Part shown: piece after piece, positions 21,449 through 34,540 of the stretch
How the letters are laid out: every line of letters starts with the position of its first letter
How positions within the stretch are numbered: position 1 is the first letter of the stretch
Assembly: GCA_037833965.1 (NCBI GenBank)
Contig: AP031355.1
Coordinates: 335,501 to 399,500 of the forward strand
DNA: 64,000 nt
Direction: 5' to 3'
DNA from: Marchantia polymorpha subsp. ruderalis
Taxonomy: Eukaryota > Streptophyta > Marchantiopsida > Marchantiales > Marchantiaceae
Notes under the pieces: generated by a model
The model's database searches: none
Told to the model about the DNA's origin: nothing
The model's input: the letters and a program-made list of their open reading frames with translations, nothing else
Translations under genes and position numbers: made by a program

Positions 21449-23187
21449 TCATTCATCATAATGCAACATTCATAATAGCTCTCTTATCATGATCACTCAC
21501 AATCTCAATCAATTTCTTTCTCCATGCTTTTCAAACATGATATATGCAAAGAAATACAAGGATATGTGGAAAAACAATGTATAGGGCAAGTCTCTCATTG
21601 TTAGCACAATCCGTCATGAAGCAGGAGGGCATCCATCCAGGGATATAATGTTGGGCAATCTTCTTCACTACAGATAATAATTCCACTAGATCTTGTGTTT
21701 CTTCCCTTTGAAGGAATCCAAAAATAGTAGGATGTCTGTGTTCATATTTTCAAACACCGTAAGGGTATACAATGGATATTGCATCGCAAAAAATAAAATA
21801 AACATATGAGTTTGCTGCTAGCAGTCCTCTACAAAGTCCTCATCTTCATTGATACTAAGCTAAACTTGATAAAAATGAATGATTCACTATTTTTATGTAT
21901 TCATAAGCTATATGTGATCAAGGTATATAAAAGAACATATACAGCACACATTGAGAAGTTCAATAACATCTTACTGGACATGTTAAAGCTTTAAACCTTC
22001 ATTTTTCCAAGTATCTTGCAGATATTGCAAATTGTGAGGTAGAATATATATAATCATGGAAGCCTGATGATAAAAACATCGGAATGGACAAGTAGAATAT
22101 TACCTTATACTTCTGCGTGCAATGCGTTCCATCCATAGCAACACAACCTCCATTTTCATGTTTTAGCAACCTTTCTAGGAGCAAGGGTCTTGTAACAGCA
22201 AGCCTCAATGGTTTAAATGGATCACTTTTTGGTGCCTGATATAGAACAACTTGAGATGATTCCATAATTCTGTGCTAATTCTATTATGAACATGCCTTCT
22301 CCAAGTTTCTTTGTCGTGTTTCAATTTGATATTATACACATCAGCAGATGTGATATAATGATCTCTAATATAGATCCCTTGCACATAGCCTAAGCTCTGA
22401 TGATTTTCAAACAATGCTTTTGCAGCACGCATGAAAATTTGTGGAGGAGTTAAATCTCTTCTTAACTCGCATTCAACCCACTCCCTGAAAAAAGAACGTA
22501 GAAAATATTAAACAACGTGCTTGCTTAGCGTCAAAGTTTTACAATTGTAATAACATCAAACTTATTGTACATATTACAAATATGACAGACGATTGACTGC
22601 GAACGATAAACAAATACATTGAAAATATTACAAATATGTCGTTACCTGCACTCGGAGGATAAATTGTGCGCCATCTGAGATGGCAAGTCAACACTATTCG
22701 GACACATTGTGCCATGACAAGCTACACTTGCAGCATTTACGTGTCTTCTATGCTTGTATAGAAACTTCGTGGTCCCTGGTGGAATGTGATTATTAGGCAG
22801 CAGTTTAATGGCACTAAACCTGCACTGATAGCCTTGTGATGAGAATCATAATCTAATCTATCCCTGCTGCCTTGATCAAATTTTGCCTTTGTTGACGGAT
22901 CTTGAATACAATTCGAGCTAAATATACTCTTCTTGCCCCCTTTCTCAGGTACTATATTTGCAATAGTACATTGTATACAATTTCCAACGGTGCCTAGCCA
23001 CTCCACCCTTGTATGAGCAACGTGTCACAAATTCTCTCTTCTCATCACTATAACAAGATGCCTCTTCCGAAACAATATCGTTAAGCCTCGAGCTTTTGAT
23101 GTAGGTCGTCTCATTTGACCAATTCAAGATTAACCAATTGAAAGGGTCATCCCACGGTGGATCCGGCACAATCCATCTTGCCTCCAT
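21449..23187 (-). pseudogene. MULE transposase fragment, copy A (5' half only, broken)
   Basis: Compared with the intact gene in copy C, this copy keeps exon 1 from ATG 23187 (MEARWIVPDPPWD), but it stops after YYCKYST. Exon 2 (about 22480-22100) is frameshifted in the middle, although GGCVAMDGTH with the first catalytic Asp is present. Exon 3 keeps the second catalytic region (FMTDCANNE) and LCIYHV followed by a stop. After AIMNVAL the sequence jumps to the 3' UTR, so the catalytic Glu, SWIM finger and C-terminus are absent. Confidence 0.85.
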
Positions 23188-23720
23188 GCTATCACCACAC
23201 CTGCAAAAATCACCTGAAATGACAAGAAAAGTACAAGCACAAGCTTCTCACAGAACTGACACTGGGACCCAAAAGCAACGTTGAAACATCGACGAGCTAG
23301 AGGATATCAATGTGACACAATTTTTCAAAAACCCTAAACTTTGCCGCCTAAAATTTTGTCGCCACGATATGTTCTCAGTGTTTGAATTACAAATATTACA
23401 GTTTGAATTTATTAGGAATCCCAATTCAGCTATCTATCATGCGGATTAGTTTTAGTTTAACTAAAACAGCGGACTCTACATGGTTGTCAGAATTTAATCC
23501 GGTTGACGTCCTCATGGTTGTCGAAAAGTTAGGTCCGTCGACCCTCAAGTCTCCAAAACTGAGATAAAATCCGGCTGTCTCGAGGCTGCCCGAATGGAAC
23601 ATAAAGCAAGAAAAAAAGAGGAGAAAGAAATTGGGATCCCTAACACCAGGCACTACGGCAGTTTGTATAAGTTTGTGCAACTAAGCGAGTCGCACAAAAT
23701 AGTGCTCATTCATTTGGACC

Positions 23721-26700
23721 GATTCGCTTAGTTGCACAAACTTATACAAATTGCCGTACTGCCAGGCGTAAGGAATCCCAGTTTCTTTCTACTCTTTCTT
23801 TGTTGCTTCATGCTCCATTCGGGCAGCCCCGAATCAGCTGGATTTTAACTCAGTTTTGGGGACTTGAGGGTTGGCGGATCCTACTTTCCGGCAACCATGT
23901 AGAGGCCTTCAACCGGATTAATTTCCAACAACCATGTAGAGGCCGTCACTGTAGAGGCGGCAAAGTTCCATCTAAGGTAATGTAGTGGAATCTAAACTAA
24001 AGGTTCCTAAAACTAAAACTAAACCGCAGGAAAGATAGCTCAGTTGGAATTCGTAATAAAATCAAACTGTAATATTTGTAATCCAAACGGTGATAACATA
24101 TTGTGGCGACAAAATTTTAGGCGGCAAAGATTAGAATTTTTGAAAATAGGGTCACATCTATATACTCCAGCTCGTCAATGTTTTGACGTTGCTTTTGGGT
24201 GTTAGTGTCAATGCTGTGAGGAGCTCGTGCCAAAGCTCGTGCTTATCATTTTCTTGTCATTTTATGTGCTTTTGGCAGGTGTGGTGACAGCATGGAGGCA
24301 AGATGGATTGTGCAAGATCCACCGTGGGATGGCCCTTTCAATTTGCTAATCTTGAATTGGTTAAATGTGACGGCCCACATCAAAAGCTTGAGGCTTAACA
24401 ATTTTGTTACGGGAGAGGCATCTTGTTATAGTGATGCTAAGACAAAATTTGTGACACGCTGCTCATACAAGGCTGGAGGGTCTAGGCACCGTTGGGAATC
24501 CTATACAATGTACTATTGCAAATATGGTACTCAAGAAAGGGGCAAAAAGAGTATGCTTAGCTCACATTTTACTCAAGATCCATCAACAAAGGCAAAATTT
24601 GGTCCAAAAAGCAGGGATAGATTAGATCATGATTTTCATCACAAGGGCTGTCAGTGCAGGTTTAGTGCCATTAAACTACTGCCTAATGATCACATTCCAT
24701 TGGGGACCACGAAGTTGTTATACAAGCATAGAAGACACGTAAATGTTGCAGGTGTAGCTTGTCATGGCACATCGTGTTCAGATAGTGTTGGCTTGTCATC
24801 TCACATGGCGCACAATTTATACTTCGAGTGCAGATAATAGCATATTTGTAACATTTTCAATGAATTTGTTTATCGTTCACAATTAATCGCCCGTCATATT
24901 TGTAATATGTACAATAAGTTTGTTGTTATTACAGTTTGTAAAACTTTGACGCTAAGCAAGCACGTTGTTTAATGTTTTTTACGTTCTTTCACTGGGGAAT
25001 GAGTTGAATACGAGTTAAGAAGAGGTTTAACTCCTCCACAAATTCTCATGCGTGCTGCAAAGCACTGTTTGGAAATCATAAGAGCTTAGGCTATGTGCAA
25101 GAGACCCCTACTAGAGATCATTGTATCACATCTGCTGATGTGATATAATGAACTCGACAAAGAAACTTGGAGAAGACATGTTAATGATAGAATTAGCACA
25201 TAATTATGGATGAAAGCGAATTCATCTCAAGTTGTTTTGTATCAGGCGCCATGTGAAAAGTGATCCATTTAAACCATTGAGACATGTTATTACAAGACAC
25301 TTGCTCCTAAAATGGTTGCTCAAACATGGAAGTGGAAATTGTGTTGCTATAGATGGAACGCATGGCACGTAGAAGTATAAGGTAATATTCTACTTGTCCA
25401 TTTTAATGATTTTATCATTAGGCTTTCATGATTATGTATATTCTACCTCACAATTTGCAATATCTGCAAGATACTTGAAAATATGACAGTTTGAAGCTTT
25501 AACCAGTCTAGTAAGATGTTATTGAACTTCTCAATGTGTGCTGTATATGTTGTTTTATATACCTTGATCACGTCTAGCTTATCAATACATAAAAATAGCG
25601 AATCATTCATTTTTATCAAGTTAAGCTTAGTATCAATGAATATGAGTACTTTGTAGACGATTGCTAGCAGCAAACTGATATGTTTATTTTATTTTTTGCG
25701 ATGGAGTATTCACTGTACACCCTCATGGTGGTCAACAAATATGAACACGGACATCCTACTATTTTTGGATTCCTCAAAAGAGAAGAAACAAAAGATCTGG
25801 TGAAATTATTATCTACAGTGAAGAAGATGATCCAACATTATGACCCTGGAAGGATGCCCTTGTGCTTCATGACGGCTTGTGGTGACATTGAGATACTTGC
25901 CATAGACATTGTTTTTTCACATATTCCTGTATTTCTTTGCATATATCATGTTCAAAAAGCATGGACAAAGAAATTGATTGAGGTTGTGAGTGGTGATGAA
26001 AAGAGAGCTATTATGAATGCTGCTTTGGAAGACCTGTGCTTTGGAAGCACATTGACTGTTGATGGAGAAAAATTTGATGTGGAAAGGTCTGCTGCGATGA
26101 AGCTTCTGTTGTTTACAAAAAATTTCAACTATGTGAGCCACAATTTGTGAAGTACTTCCAAACAAAATGAGAACCTTGTATGAGTAAGTGTAAGTTTGTA
26201 ACATGTGCATCATATATGGAGTTATTATTTTTTTGAAGTCGTTTTTTGCTTAATGGTCTTCCACAAGTACATCTAACTTACTATTTTTGAATTCATGTTA
26301 GTGGATTCTTAATGAACGGAGGAAGACATGTCGTAACAATCAAGATACCAACAACGGTATGGAATCAATGCATGGACACATGAAGGATTTTCTCTATGGC
26401 TAGAGCAGGTATGCACATGAGCAACGTTTGGATCATACAGAATATGATTTGCTAGGGGATTTTGTAATGAGAATTTGGTACAAAAATTAGAAGAAGCTAC
26501 TTGGTTTTATTCCAAATAAGAAGAAAGATCAGAGTGTGATTGCTAAAATCATCAAAGCAAGATCTATGCTAAATGTTCTTGTTATTTGGCCTCATGGTAA
26601 TGCAGGCTCCGCATTAGTGAGCTCTACATCAAAGCCAAATAGAAGGTATCTTGTAAATTGGAGACGAGAAAAGTATGCAAGCGAGTGCTTCTAGTTACTC

Positions 26701-29632
26701 AAAGGCAATTTTTGCAAACATCAGGTACACCTCAGATTGCAATTCTCTCTTTGATTGCATATATTACATATATTGGTTGCATCTGATTAACACTGCTTGT
26801 TTCATGTGTGTCTTGATTTTTATTCTACGAAGGAAAGGATATTTTGAGATCAACATCCGCATTTGTTTGGGCATACGCTTTGATGGAATACGAGGTGTAA
26901 TTAAAGAGCTCTTTGATAAAGGTCTTTCATTACAAATATATGATTTAAATGATGATTCAATCAGTCCAAAAGAAGTTGCACTTATTGAAGTCAAAGATGA
27001 TCACCATGACACTTTTAACACTACAGAAGGTACTTCAAATTGTCATTTTAATGTCACGAGTGCAATTTGCGTGGCCATGCAACTCTGTGAAGCTACATAA
27101 TCGTACATGTTTTCAGTGTTATTAGATACGGACAATCCTGTAAAAAAATAATAAAGCTAGCAGATTTGGAGGAGTAAGAAAAAACCAAGCGTGTTGTCAT
27201 ACTCAATTGGTATGACTAAAGTACTTTTTTGATGAAAGCCCTAGTATGATCAAAGTGGGAGAGCTAGAGTTCCGACATTGCGTTGGACGTATCAAGGAAG
27301 TTCACCAAGCATGAAGTAGTGGTAGAATACTTTCTCTTGCACACATGTGCCGTACAGCCATGCTAGATAAGCCCAACTCATCATTCAGGAAATTGATTTG
27401 GCTTGAAAAATTACCAGGCATTAAATTTCGTAAGCCACAAAGAGGACTTGAAACATGAGGAAGATTTCGAGCTCCAACCGTAGATTTAGAAAAGGTAAAA
27501 GAATGTGCTTTGCAGCTCAGACTGCAAAAGTGCAGGCAGAAGGCCAAAAGAACTCAAAGTCTGATCAAGCAATTCCTTCGGGCAAGTGCAAATAGAGACA
27601 AATGCAAACTGGAGAAAACCAAAATCCTAGTAGATACAATCAATTTGACTCTTTCTCCCTAATTTGTTTACTCGTGATGAATGAATGTTGTTTCAATATC
27701 CTAGTGAAATAAAACCATTTTGTCCAATTTCACATTTTGCAGATTTCCATGCGCCGATTATAGTCTAGAAATTTACCATGAACTCACGTTACATAAATGA
27801 TTTGTTCAGGGATGACGATCAATGTTGCTGAGATGACGTTTAAAAATTATGAATCTTGATTGTGCGTATTTTGATATTATTGTGATTCAACTTTTGATTT
27901 ATTTATGAATGTACCTGAGTGCTACTCAAGTTATGATAAAAGTTGTCCTGGTAGAGACGTCTTTCTGTAAGGTGTTTCTTGTTGGATTGCAAGAAGACGC
28001 GCCATCAGCTTGGATGTGACAGCTTGATATTCTTTAATCAAAAGTTTTTGGAATTCCAAGAGCTGGAAGCATTGAAATGTGCAAGTATGAGTAGGAACTT
28101 AGAACACGAGTTAAATCTTGCAAGACTTGAGCTTACAATGTGAGATCTGGCTCGGGTATTGATCCTAAGAACTTTACTCGTTCATTGCATATAGATTTAC
28201 TTAATTAATGGAATACTTATTGCATACTTAGACCATCTGAAATATTTGTAATGCTATGACCAAAATCTTAGATCGGACTATGAAACCCATGAAGCTTATA
28301 TAAAAGGCCAAAAATTATTTTGTGTTCAAATCAAACGGTTGGCAAAATTTGATAGAAAGTGATGTCGGAGGTCCATTCCGTAGGCGAATATTCCGACACC
28401 GCTTTCTGAATGCCCTCTTGTCCTCATCATCACCCGAGAGAGTTTGGACAGCTTTAAATTTAAATTGAAATGCTTTCGTTTGATAGGTGCCAGAAGTTTG
28501 ATGCCATCAAGATTTTTCATCGAATTTGAATACGTGAATCTTTTTTTTTGGTTTTAGATGGAAGGAATGTGGAAAGCGAAAAGGAAAAGGAATTAGTCGA
28601 CGTTCAATCGTTTACCGGCGCGAGAGTCAAAGGTAATGTTTGATCGAGATTACACATCTTCCGATGATACAGTAGGTATGATTCGCACGCCTCAAGATAC
28701 AGTACCTCTCCATTGGTATTGAGCATCATTCGATGTCTAGCATTGAACCACTTCTGCACGAAAATATGTTGAATGTTGTTGTGGTTTTATCTTCAGATAG
28801 TTGTGTGAGCTCTGTATTACAACGTGTCTGCTTTCATAGATTTTTGAGCTTGTCCAAAAAGCTTGTCTGAGTTTTGTTCCCACTTATAGTTTATTGCAAA
28901 TCTTCAAAAATTGTGGATATATCTTCGGCAATAGGGACTATTAATGGGGTCTATGTACTTATGAAACCTTTAGCCTTTGTTATTTCATCTATTGACAGCG
29001 GCTAATTATGCCACCTGACTGAATCCAAGTCCTTGTCTTCTTGGCATCAAAGCCTAATTTCGTGCAACGAGTAAATTAACAAGCAGCCCTTCAACTTTCC
29101 GCATATTATGAGTAGAAAAGGATGTTTGTTATTACTAATAGCCGGTGTACACATTGAGTGCAACAAGAACACTCACCTATGAGTGCTTAATATACAGGTA
29201 CACCCTCAACTACTCCGATCATAAGCTTTTTGATCTTGCATCCAACCCAGCGTCTCTCCTACATGCTTTGAATTCAGTGTCCACTATCATCTCTGAACGA
29301 GCTTATCCTGCGAGCAAGCTTACTTCTATGCATATAGTCAAATCTAAAGCCATAGGTTTTGAGTTTGAGTGCCTGCATATTAGTGAAGTTGATTTACGGA
29401 TATTAACTATGACGAAATAAGAAGTGGATCTCACCCTTGCTTTCACGACCAATAAAGTCCATTGTCTTTTATTTCAGGCATATGTTCATATTCTTTCATC
29501 TTTGGTCGAAAAGAGTAGACTCGCAGCGAAGAGAATAACTTCCGTCACGGCTCACTGTAGGATGACACCTGCCTAGGTCTATGAAGGCCCTACATAGGGG
29601 CTATGTATAAGTTTGTGCAGCTAAACTCATCC
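23721..29632 (+). mobile_element. MULE copy B (plus strand, full length, dead)
   Basis: The ends are inverted repeats (23721-23755 and about 29600-29632) sharing GCACAAACTTATACA. A perfect 10-bp target duplication CATTTGGACC lies at 23711-23720 and 29633-29642. The 5.9-kb element contains a promoter-side region, a broken six-exon transposase gene (24292-27661), a 3' UTR and a ~1.9-kb distal region without a recognised gene. It stands head to head with copy A, whose duplication ends 8 bp before that of B begins. Confidence 0.92.
24292..27661 (+). pseudogene. MULE transposase pseudogene, copy B
   Basis: It aligns along its whole length with the intact gene of copy C. Exon 1 (from ATG 24292) is open for 181 codons, but the splice donor after it reads GCAGATAATAG instead of GCAGGTAACG. 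The next acceptor is altered (GGGGAATGAG instead of GCCAGGGAG). Exon 2 has a one-base loss in GCTGCAAAGCAC and a larger deletion. In exon 3 the second catalytic Asp is replaced (FMTACGDIE against FMTDCADNE), and stops follow. The catalytic Glu region (TNNGMESMHGHMK) remains. The SWIM exon has a stop (CF*LLKGNFCKHQ). The last exon has stops as well. It cannot encode a transposase. Confidence 0.9.
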
Positions 29633-29642
29633 CATTTGGACC

Positions 29643-32600
29643 GCCTGCTCTGGTTCCCCTGGCGAAACTTGCCAAGTAAATTTGGATCAAATTATGTATG
29701 TAAAAAAAAATTACTAACATAGTTTGCTGATTATAGTTAATTATTAGAAATTTTAAGTCTAATCCAAAAACATATTATATCACATGATATAGATCTACAC
29801 ATTACAAAGTGTTTCAAAAGTTATAGTTAAAAAAGCATAAAGTAAGTTATATATATCCCCACCATGATGTACTGTTGTACAAATATAATCACAACATTTG
29901 TATCTTGTAATTTTTTGAAGCATGTATATTCTTTGATACATATTTAAGGTACTTAAGCTACCAACTACAAATTGTAAATTGTATTGCAAATATACTAAAT
30001 ATGATGCTGATTCACTCTCTTGTCTACATTTTTTTTTCATGATTTCATATATTGCATACTCAAAATTTGTTCTTATGTTACAGGATATAATATCACCAAG
30101 GTTGTTTTCAAATGTGTTTTCTTTACTATATATATTAAGAAAAAATCATCATATCATTCCTCAATAATGCACATTGAAACTTATTCTTGAAGATTGATAT
30201 GAATAAAAGTATATGTGTTTGAGTTTTCTATAATATAGCACTTCAATAACAGAATTGAAATTTTAATGCTAAAAAAGTATTATATTCCAAAATTGTTTTC
30301 TTTAAATATATTATATCCATATAAGAAATTTTCCAAACAGATAATTTTCTTAGTTGCTCATTTTCATTTATGTATAATATTAACTTCTAATTTTTAGTGG
30401 TTTAAGAAAAAGACGATGATTCGATTTTTATATTATATGTGTATTTTTCTCACTTTTATTTTTTATTAGTTTTTAAAAATATTTTTTAAAAAAGATATAT
30501 GTTTATTTTGATACATACTAAATAATTCTTCCAGATTATTCTGTTTTTTCTTAAAATTCTCTATATTCTACTAAAAATAATAATGTTACATTTGAAATTT
30601 TTTAATCATGTATCAATTATTTTTGTTTATGTTATAAGTACGATAAAAATTGTTTCCTCCCGGGCCTCCGAGTCAGGTTTGCATATTACCACCATGATAT
30701 CTACGGCTAGAGAAAGACAAAAGAGACAAGGACCAAGTTTGGAGAAAACTTTTGTACTCTCGTACGGATCTTTGCATTAAAATCAGGTTTTGAAGAAAAT
30801 TTCTGATCATGATTATAGTCGATTTGAAATAATAATCCGACCAAAGTTGGCCTACTTGCTACAGAATGATGATTAATTTCACATTGTGATACGATAAAGT
30901 GGTATCACATTATCAAGAAGTACAAATATATGTATTAACAAATATGCATGTAAAAATAAGAATAACAATTACTTCTAAAGTGGCTAAATATTCAATAAAA
31001 AAATTTATTTCGATAAATTTTTTTTTAATAACTTACAAAATGAAATCAAAATAGGATTTAATATATTAAATTTTACAACAACTTATTTTATAATGAATTA
31101 AATATTTATTGAAATTATTTTTGAAATTTGCATCTATTAAATTAATCACAACCTTAATAATCTATATGATATTATTTGAAAAAACTTAAAATTTTCCAAA
31201 TGATTCATTATGTTAACAACTTTTGACTTTAATCTTCATGACATATCTCATAATTTCAATATACATCTTGATTGATTTGATAATGTCAAATTGAATTGCC
31301 AACAAAATAAATTCAGTTGTTGAATATATGTTATAAAAAAATATTTAGTTATTAGCTTTGTTGATAATGCATATCAAAATCTACATAATTTTATTTCATA
31401 TTTTTGATTTATTTATAAACTATCAATTTTTTTGAAAAAATTGATATTTTATGTTTTGCTAGTTAATGTTGATCATTAAAAATATAATGTCATATATATT
31501 TCTTCAAAGCATTCATCGTCCACTAATTAAAAACGATAATCATTTCGTATTAATAAAATGATACTTGTGATAAAACTTGTTTGATTATTAAAAATGAAAA
31601 CAATTTTTTTTAAAAGTTTTTTTCATCTTTTAACGTTTTATCAAGATAATATCGAAATGTTCATCAAAAAAGACCTACAACAAAATTATCAATAGGACAT
31701 CACGGTACGTATTTTTTGTATTGAAATAATTTTAATTTTGAATTTTTTCAAGCCTCAAGTATGTGTAGAAGCAATTTGACTAGTGTTTGTATGCTATATT
31801 TGATTAATAAATTCAACAAAAGTAACATCATTTATGTATCCATTCAAATGTTTGATATCATAAGATTTTAGAAGTAAAAAAATTATATTTAACGTTTTTT
31901 TTGTGCATATCCAAGCATTCATATGTTTACATCAAATCAGTATTTTGATTGAGAATTATTAGCTTCAAAAAAGCTTTCTACTTAAAGTTCAAAGAGTCTT
32001 AATCATATTAAAAATCATACTTGTTCATGTCAAACTTATCATTGCTACTTTTTATAATTATGATTTTAATTTATATGTTTTTCATCTATGTCAGTTTCAA
32101 ATTGCATTGATGTAGAAAGAAAGAGATTGAGTGTAATGAAAATTAATGACGTTGCTCCATAAACGATGATGCTTTGTATAAATGCATTTGCAATTGATGA
32201 TGTTGTGTGAAATAATTTTTTCGTAAATTAAATTAAAAATTCAGAAATTAAAATAATTATATGAAATCTCTGACATAATTGAAATGTGTTCAAAACTAAG
32301 TGAACTAAATTAATATAATTTCAAATGTTGTTAACTTTGTATTTCATAACATTTCTCTAAAAACCTTAGTTACTGAAATACAAAAAAGTGTATTTGAGTT
32401 GGATGACGTGCCCCTGCGTGATGATGTGTCAAGTGAGAAATTTGTTTGATAGCTTCTGCTGAGTCGGATATCTCTATTATATAATGACATTTTTCACTAT
32501 TGAAATATGTTAGTTGCTATGTGAAAGGAGAATTATCATAGATATATCGCATTTTGGAAATTAGGATGTAAAGTTTCTATGTTATATACAACAGAACATA

Positions 32601-33450
32601 TCTCTACAAACAATATTAGCTTATAATATAAAGAAAATTGCATTCACGGGTAGGTGGTATGAAGTCATTTGCGATGGATAATGTTGTGTCAGATAAGCTT
32701 ATGTACGTCGTCTCAACGCATTTGTGAGAAGTGGTTTTGTGTACAGTATTTCACAATAGTTAATGCTGATCTCTGTTTTTCAGAGATGTTTGACACAAGT
32801 GACATATGTTCAATGCTGCATATGTCATTTGACATTGTAGAATTATTAGGGATCAACCAATGGTTTTAAGCTTGATCTCTTCCTTCTGTGGTTTGATGGG
32901 GATTACATACTTTTGGTTATTCTACTCTAACCCTGGATAAACCTTACCATTGTTTCCGTAATTTGAAGCGTCATTCTTTAGGTACGATTCAGAGTGCAGA
33001 TAATATGGAATATGAACGTAAACGACTTTTGTATGCATGGAGTAGAATGAACAGGTGTGTTCTGAGAATTGACACCGTTATTGTAAATATGTGAATTTGT
33101 CGAGAAGGCAGATACATAAAATGCGAAGAAAAAATTTGGGAGCTCGCTGGGCACGCTGTCCTGCTCTCCAATATATTCATTTTCGTTTGGCGCATCGTGC
33201 CTTCTTAGGCTCTCGAATTTATGAGAAGAGAAAGTTGGAGAATGTATTTTATCACCCGAAATTTTTGTCTCCTGCGCTCGAAAGATAAATGTGCAGTAGT
33301 TGTTTCATCGACGTCGGACTAACAACAGTAACAGCTTACAGGGTACACTGAAGGAAAGCGTACATGAGAAATAACGGGTTCGGAAGTGAGAAGGTCAGGG
33401 TTCTTAATTAGGGTTGAGTTGCGGGAAGATTGTTAAGTTGTTGACAATTT
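29643..33450. other. AT-rich intergenic spacer
   Basis: Very AT-rich from 29690 to about 32640, with homopolymer tracts and no coding signal I trust. Short open frames (29979-30167, 30583-30780, 32669-32869, 33091-33288) have spacer-like composition and no recognisable motif. No repeat with clear ends was found. Confidence 0.55.
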
Positions 33451-34540
33451 TTTGTGGTTATTGCAACTTCGGAAGAGGTAATTTACTTTCTGTCCCCGAG
33501 CGCTCGTCTTGACTCTTCTGTCTCTGCTGTTGTTCCTCGCCCGTCGGGCCTGGCCTTTACTTTCCCAAGCCCTGCCTTGCCCGTACCTGCCCTATCTCTC
33601 TCCTCTTCCCCTTCTCCTCATTGCTGTCTCCCTTTTCCGCCCCATGCTACTCATCCCACCAATCCCTGCACATTCTCCCTCCCTCACCACCTCCTCCCGG
33701 TCTCCCCTGTGATGCTTCTTCCTGGTCTCGTCGTCGATCTCTTTCGATCCACTCAATTGAATTTCCACGTTCCATCGCCTGAGGGTGTCACAGTCATTAG
33801 GTCTTTTCAAATTTCCACTGGGGGAAATTCTCATGCTAATATGTCGGGGGGGAGGTTATGGTTCTGATTTGGGGGAAGGCGGGGACTCGTGAATTGGGAG
33901 AGGGACGAGATTTGTGGTTCTAGGTGATGTCCTGTAGGGGAATTCGAGGTCTGGCTCATTTTTGCAGAGCCTAGGCTTTTGACCTGTCATTGAGAGTGTT
34001 ACCTACACGAGGGTGACATTTTTCCCCCTTTTTTCTTTTTTAATTATTCTTGATCCGGTGGTTGCGGGAAGTGGAAATTGCAGAGCACAGGGTTGGGGGT
34101 TGTAGATATGTTGTGCTGTTATTCAACCGTTTCGGGGATCGCTTGACTGCTGGTCGTGGTGCCTCCAGGTCTCAGGTCTGTCCCCGCTGGTGGTTTATCT
34201 TTTCTCGTTAGGTTTTCCATTGCTCCTCTTGTTTCACCTTTTCCGCGAAGTGTTTGGCCTTTCTTGTCAATTAACGCACATCTTCCATCTTCTCCATCTC
34301 CTTCCCTGGTTTAGTCCGACGCAATTTTGTCAAACCGAATCCTTCCCGCTTCAGCGTTTTGCGGACTGTGAATATTGAGTTAAACCTGGACGGCACCCAA
34401 CATGTACAGATATATGTAACTGTAGTAGTGGAGTCGACATCCCTAGACGCCGTGAAAAGAATTCCAAATGCAATGGAATCTAGCCTGGTCTTGAGATTGA
34501 TGTTTAAGTAGCTGACAACAAGAAATCGACTAGCAGCAGC
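33451..34540 (+). promoter_or_regulatory. Probable promoter and CT-rich 5' UTR of the RBM26/27-like gene
   Basis: From about 33490 the sequence becomes pyrimidine-rich, with CTCTCTCCTCTTCCCC-like stretches at 33580-33720, as in many plant 5' leaders. GC content is clearly above the spacer to the left. The coding start is at 34541. An intron in the leader is possible but I cannot place it. Confidence 0.45.

Larger units (their letters stand above)
17370..23692 (-). mobile_element. MULE copy A (minus strand, internally deleted, composite)
   Basis: Inverted ends share the core GCACAAACTTATACA: the distal end at 17370-17404 and the promoter-side end at 23657-23692. A 10-bp target duplication CACAAAATAG flanks it at 17360-17369 and 23693-23702. 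Reading the minus strand from the right: promoter-side non-coding region, exon 1, exon 2, the first part of exon 3, then a deletion junction into the 3' UTR at about 21448-21475. A second, separate copy of the gene's 3' end lies at about 20205-20480, so this unit contains pieces of two related elements. The remaining ~3 kb (17400-20200) has no recognised gene. Confidence 0.88.

Noticed and set aside
33454..33867. 137-codon Pro/Ser-rich plus-strand frame before the RBM26/27-like gene
   Set aside because: The residues come from CT-rich 5' leader sequence, and the frame has no link to the coding exons.
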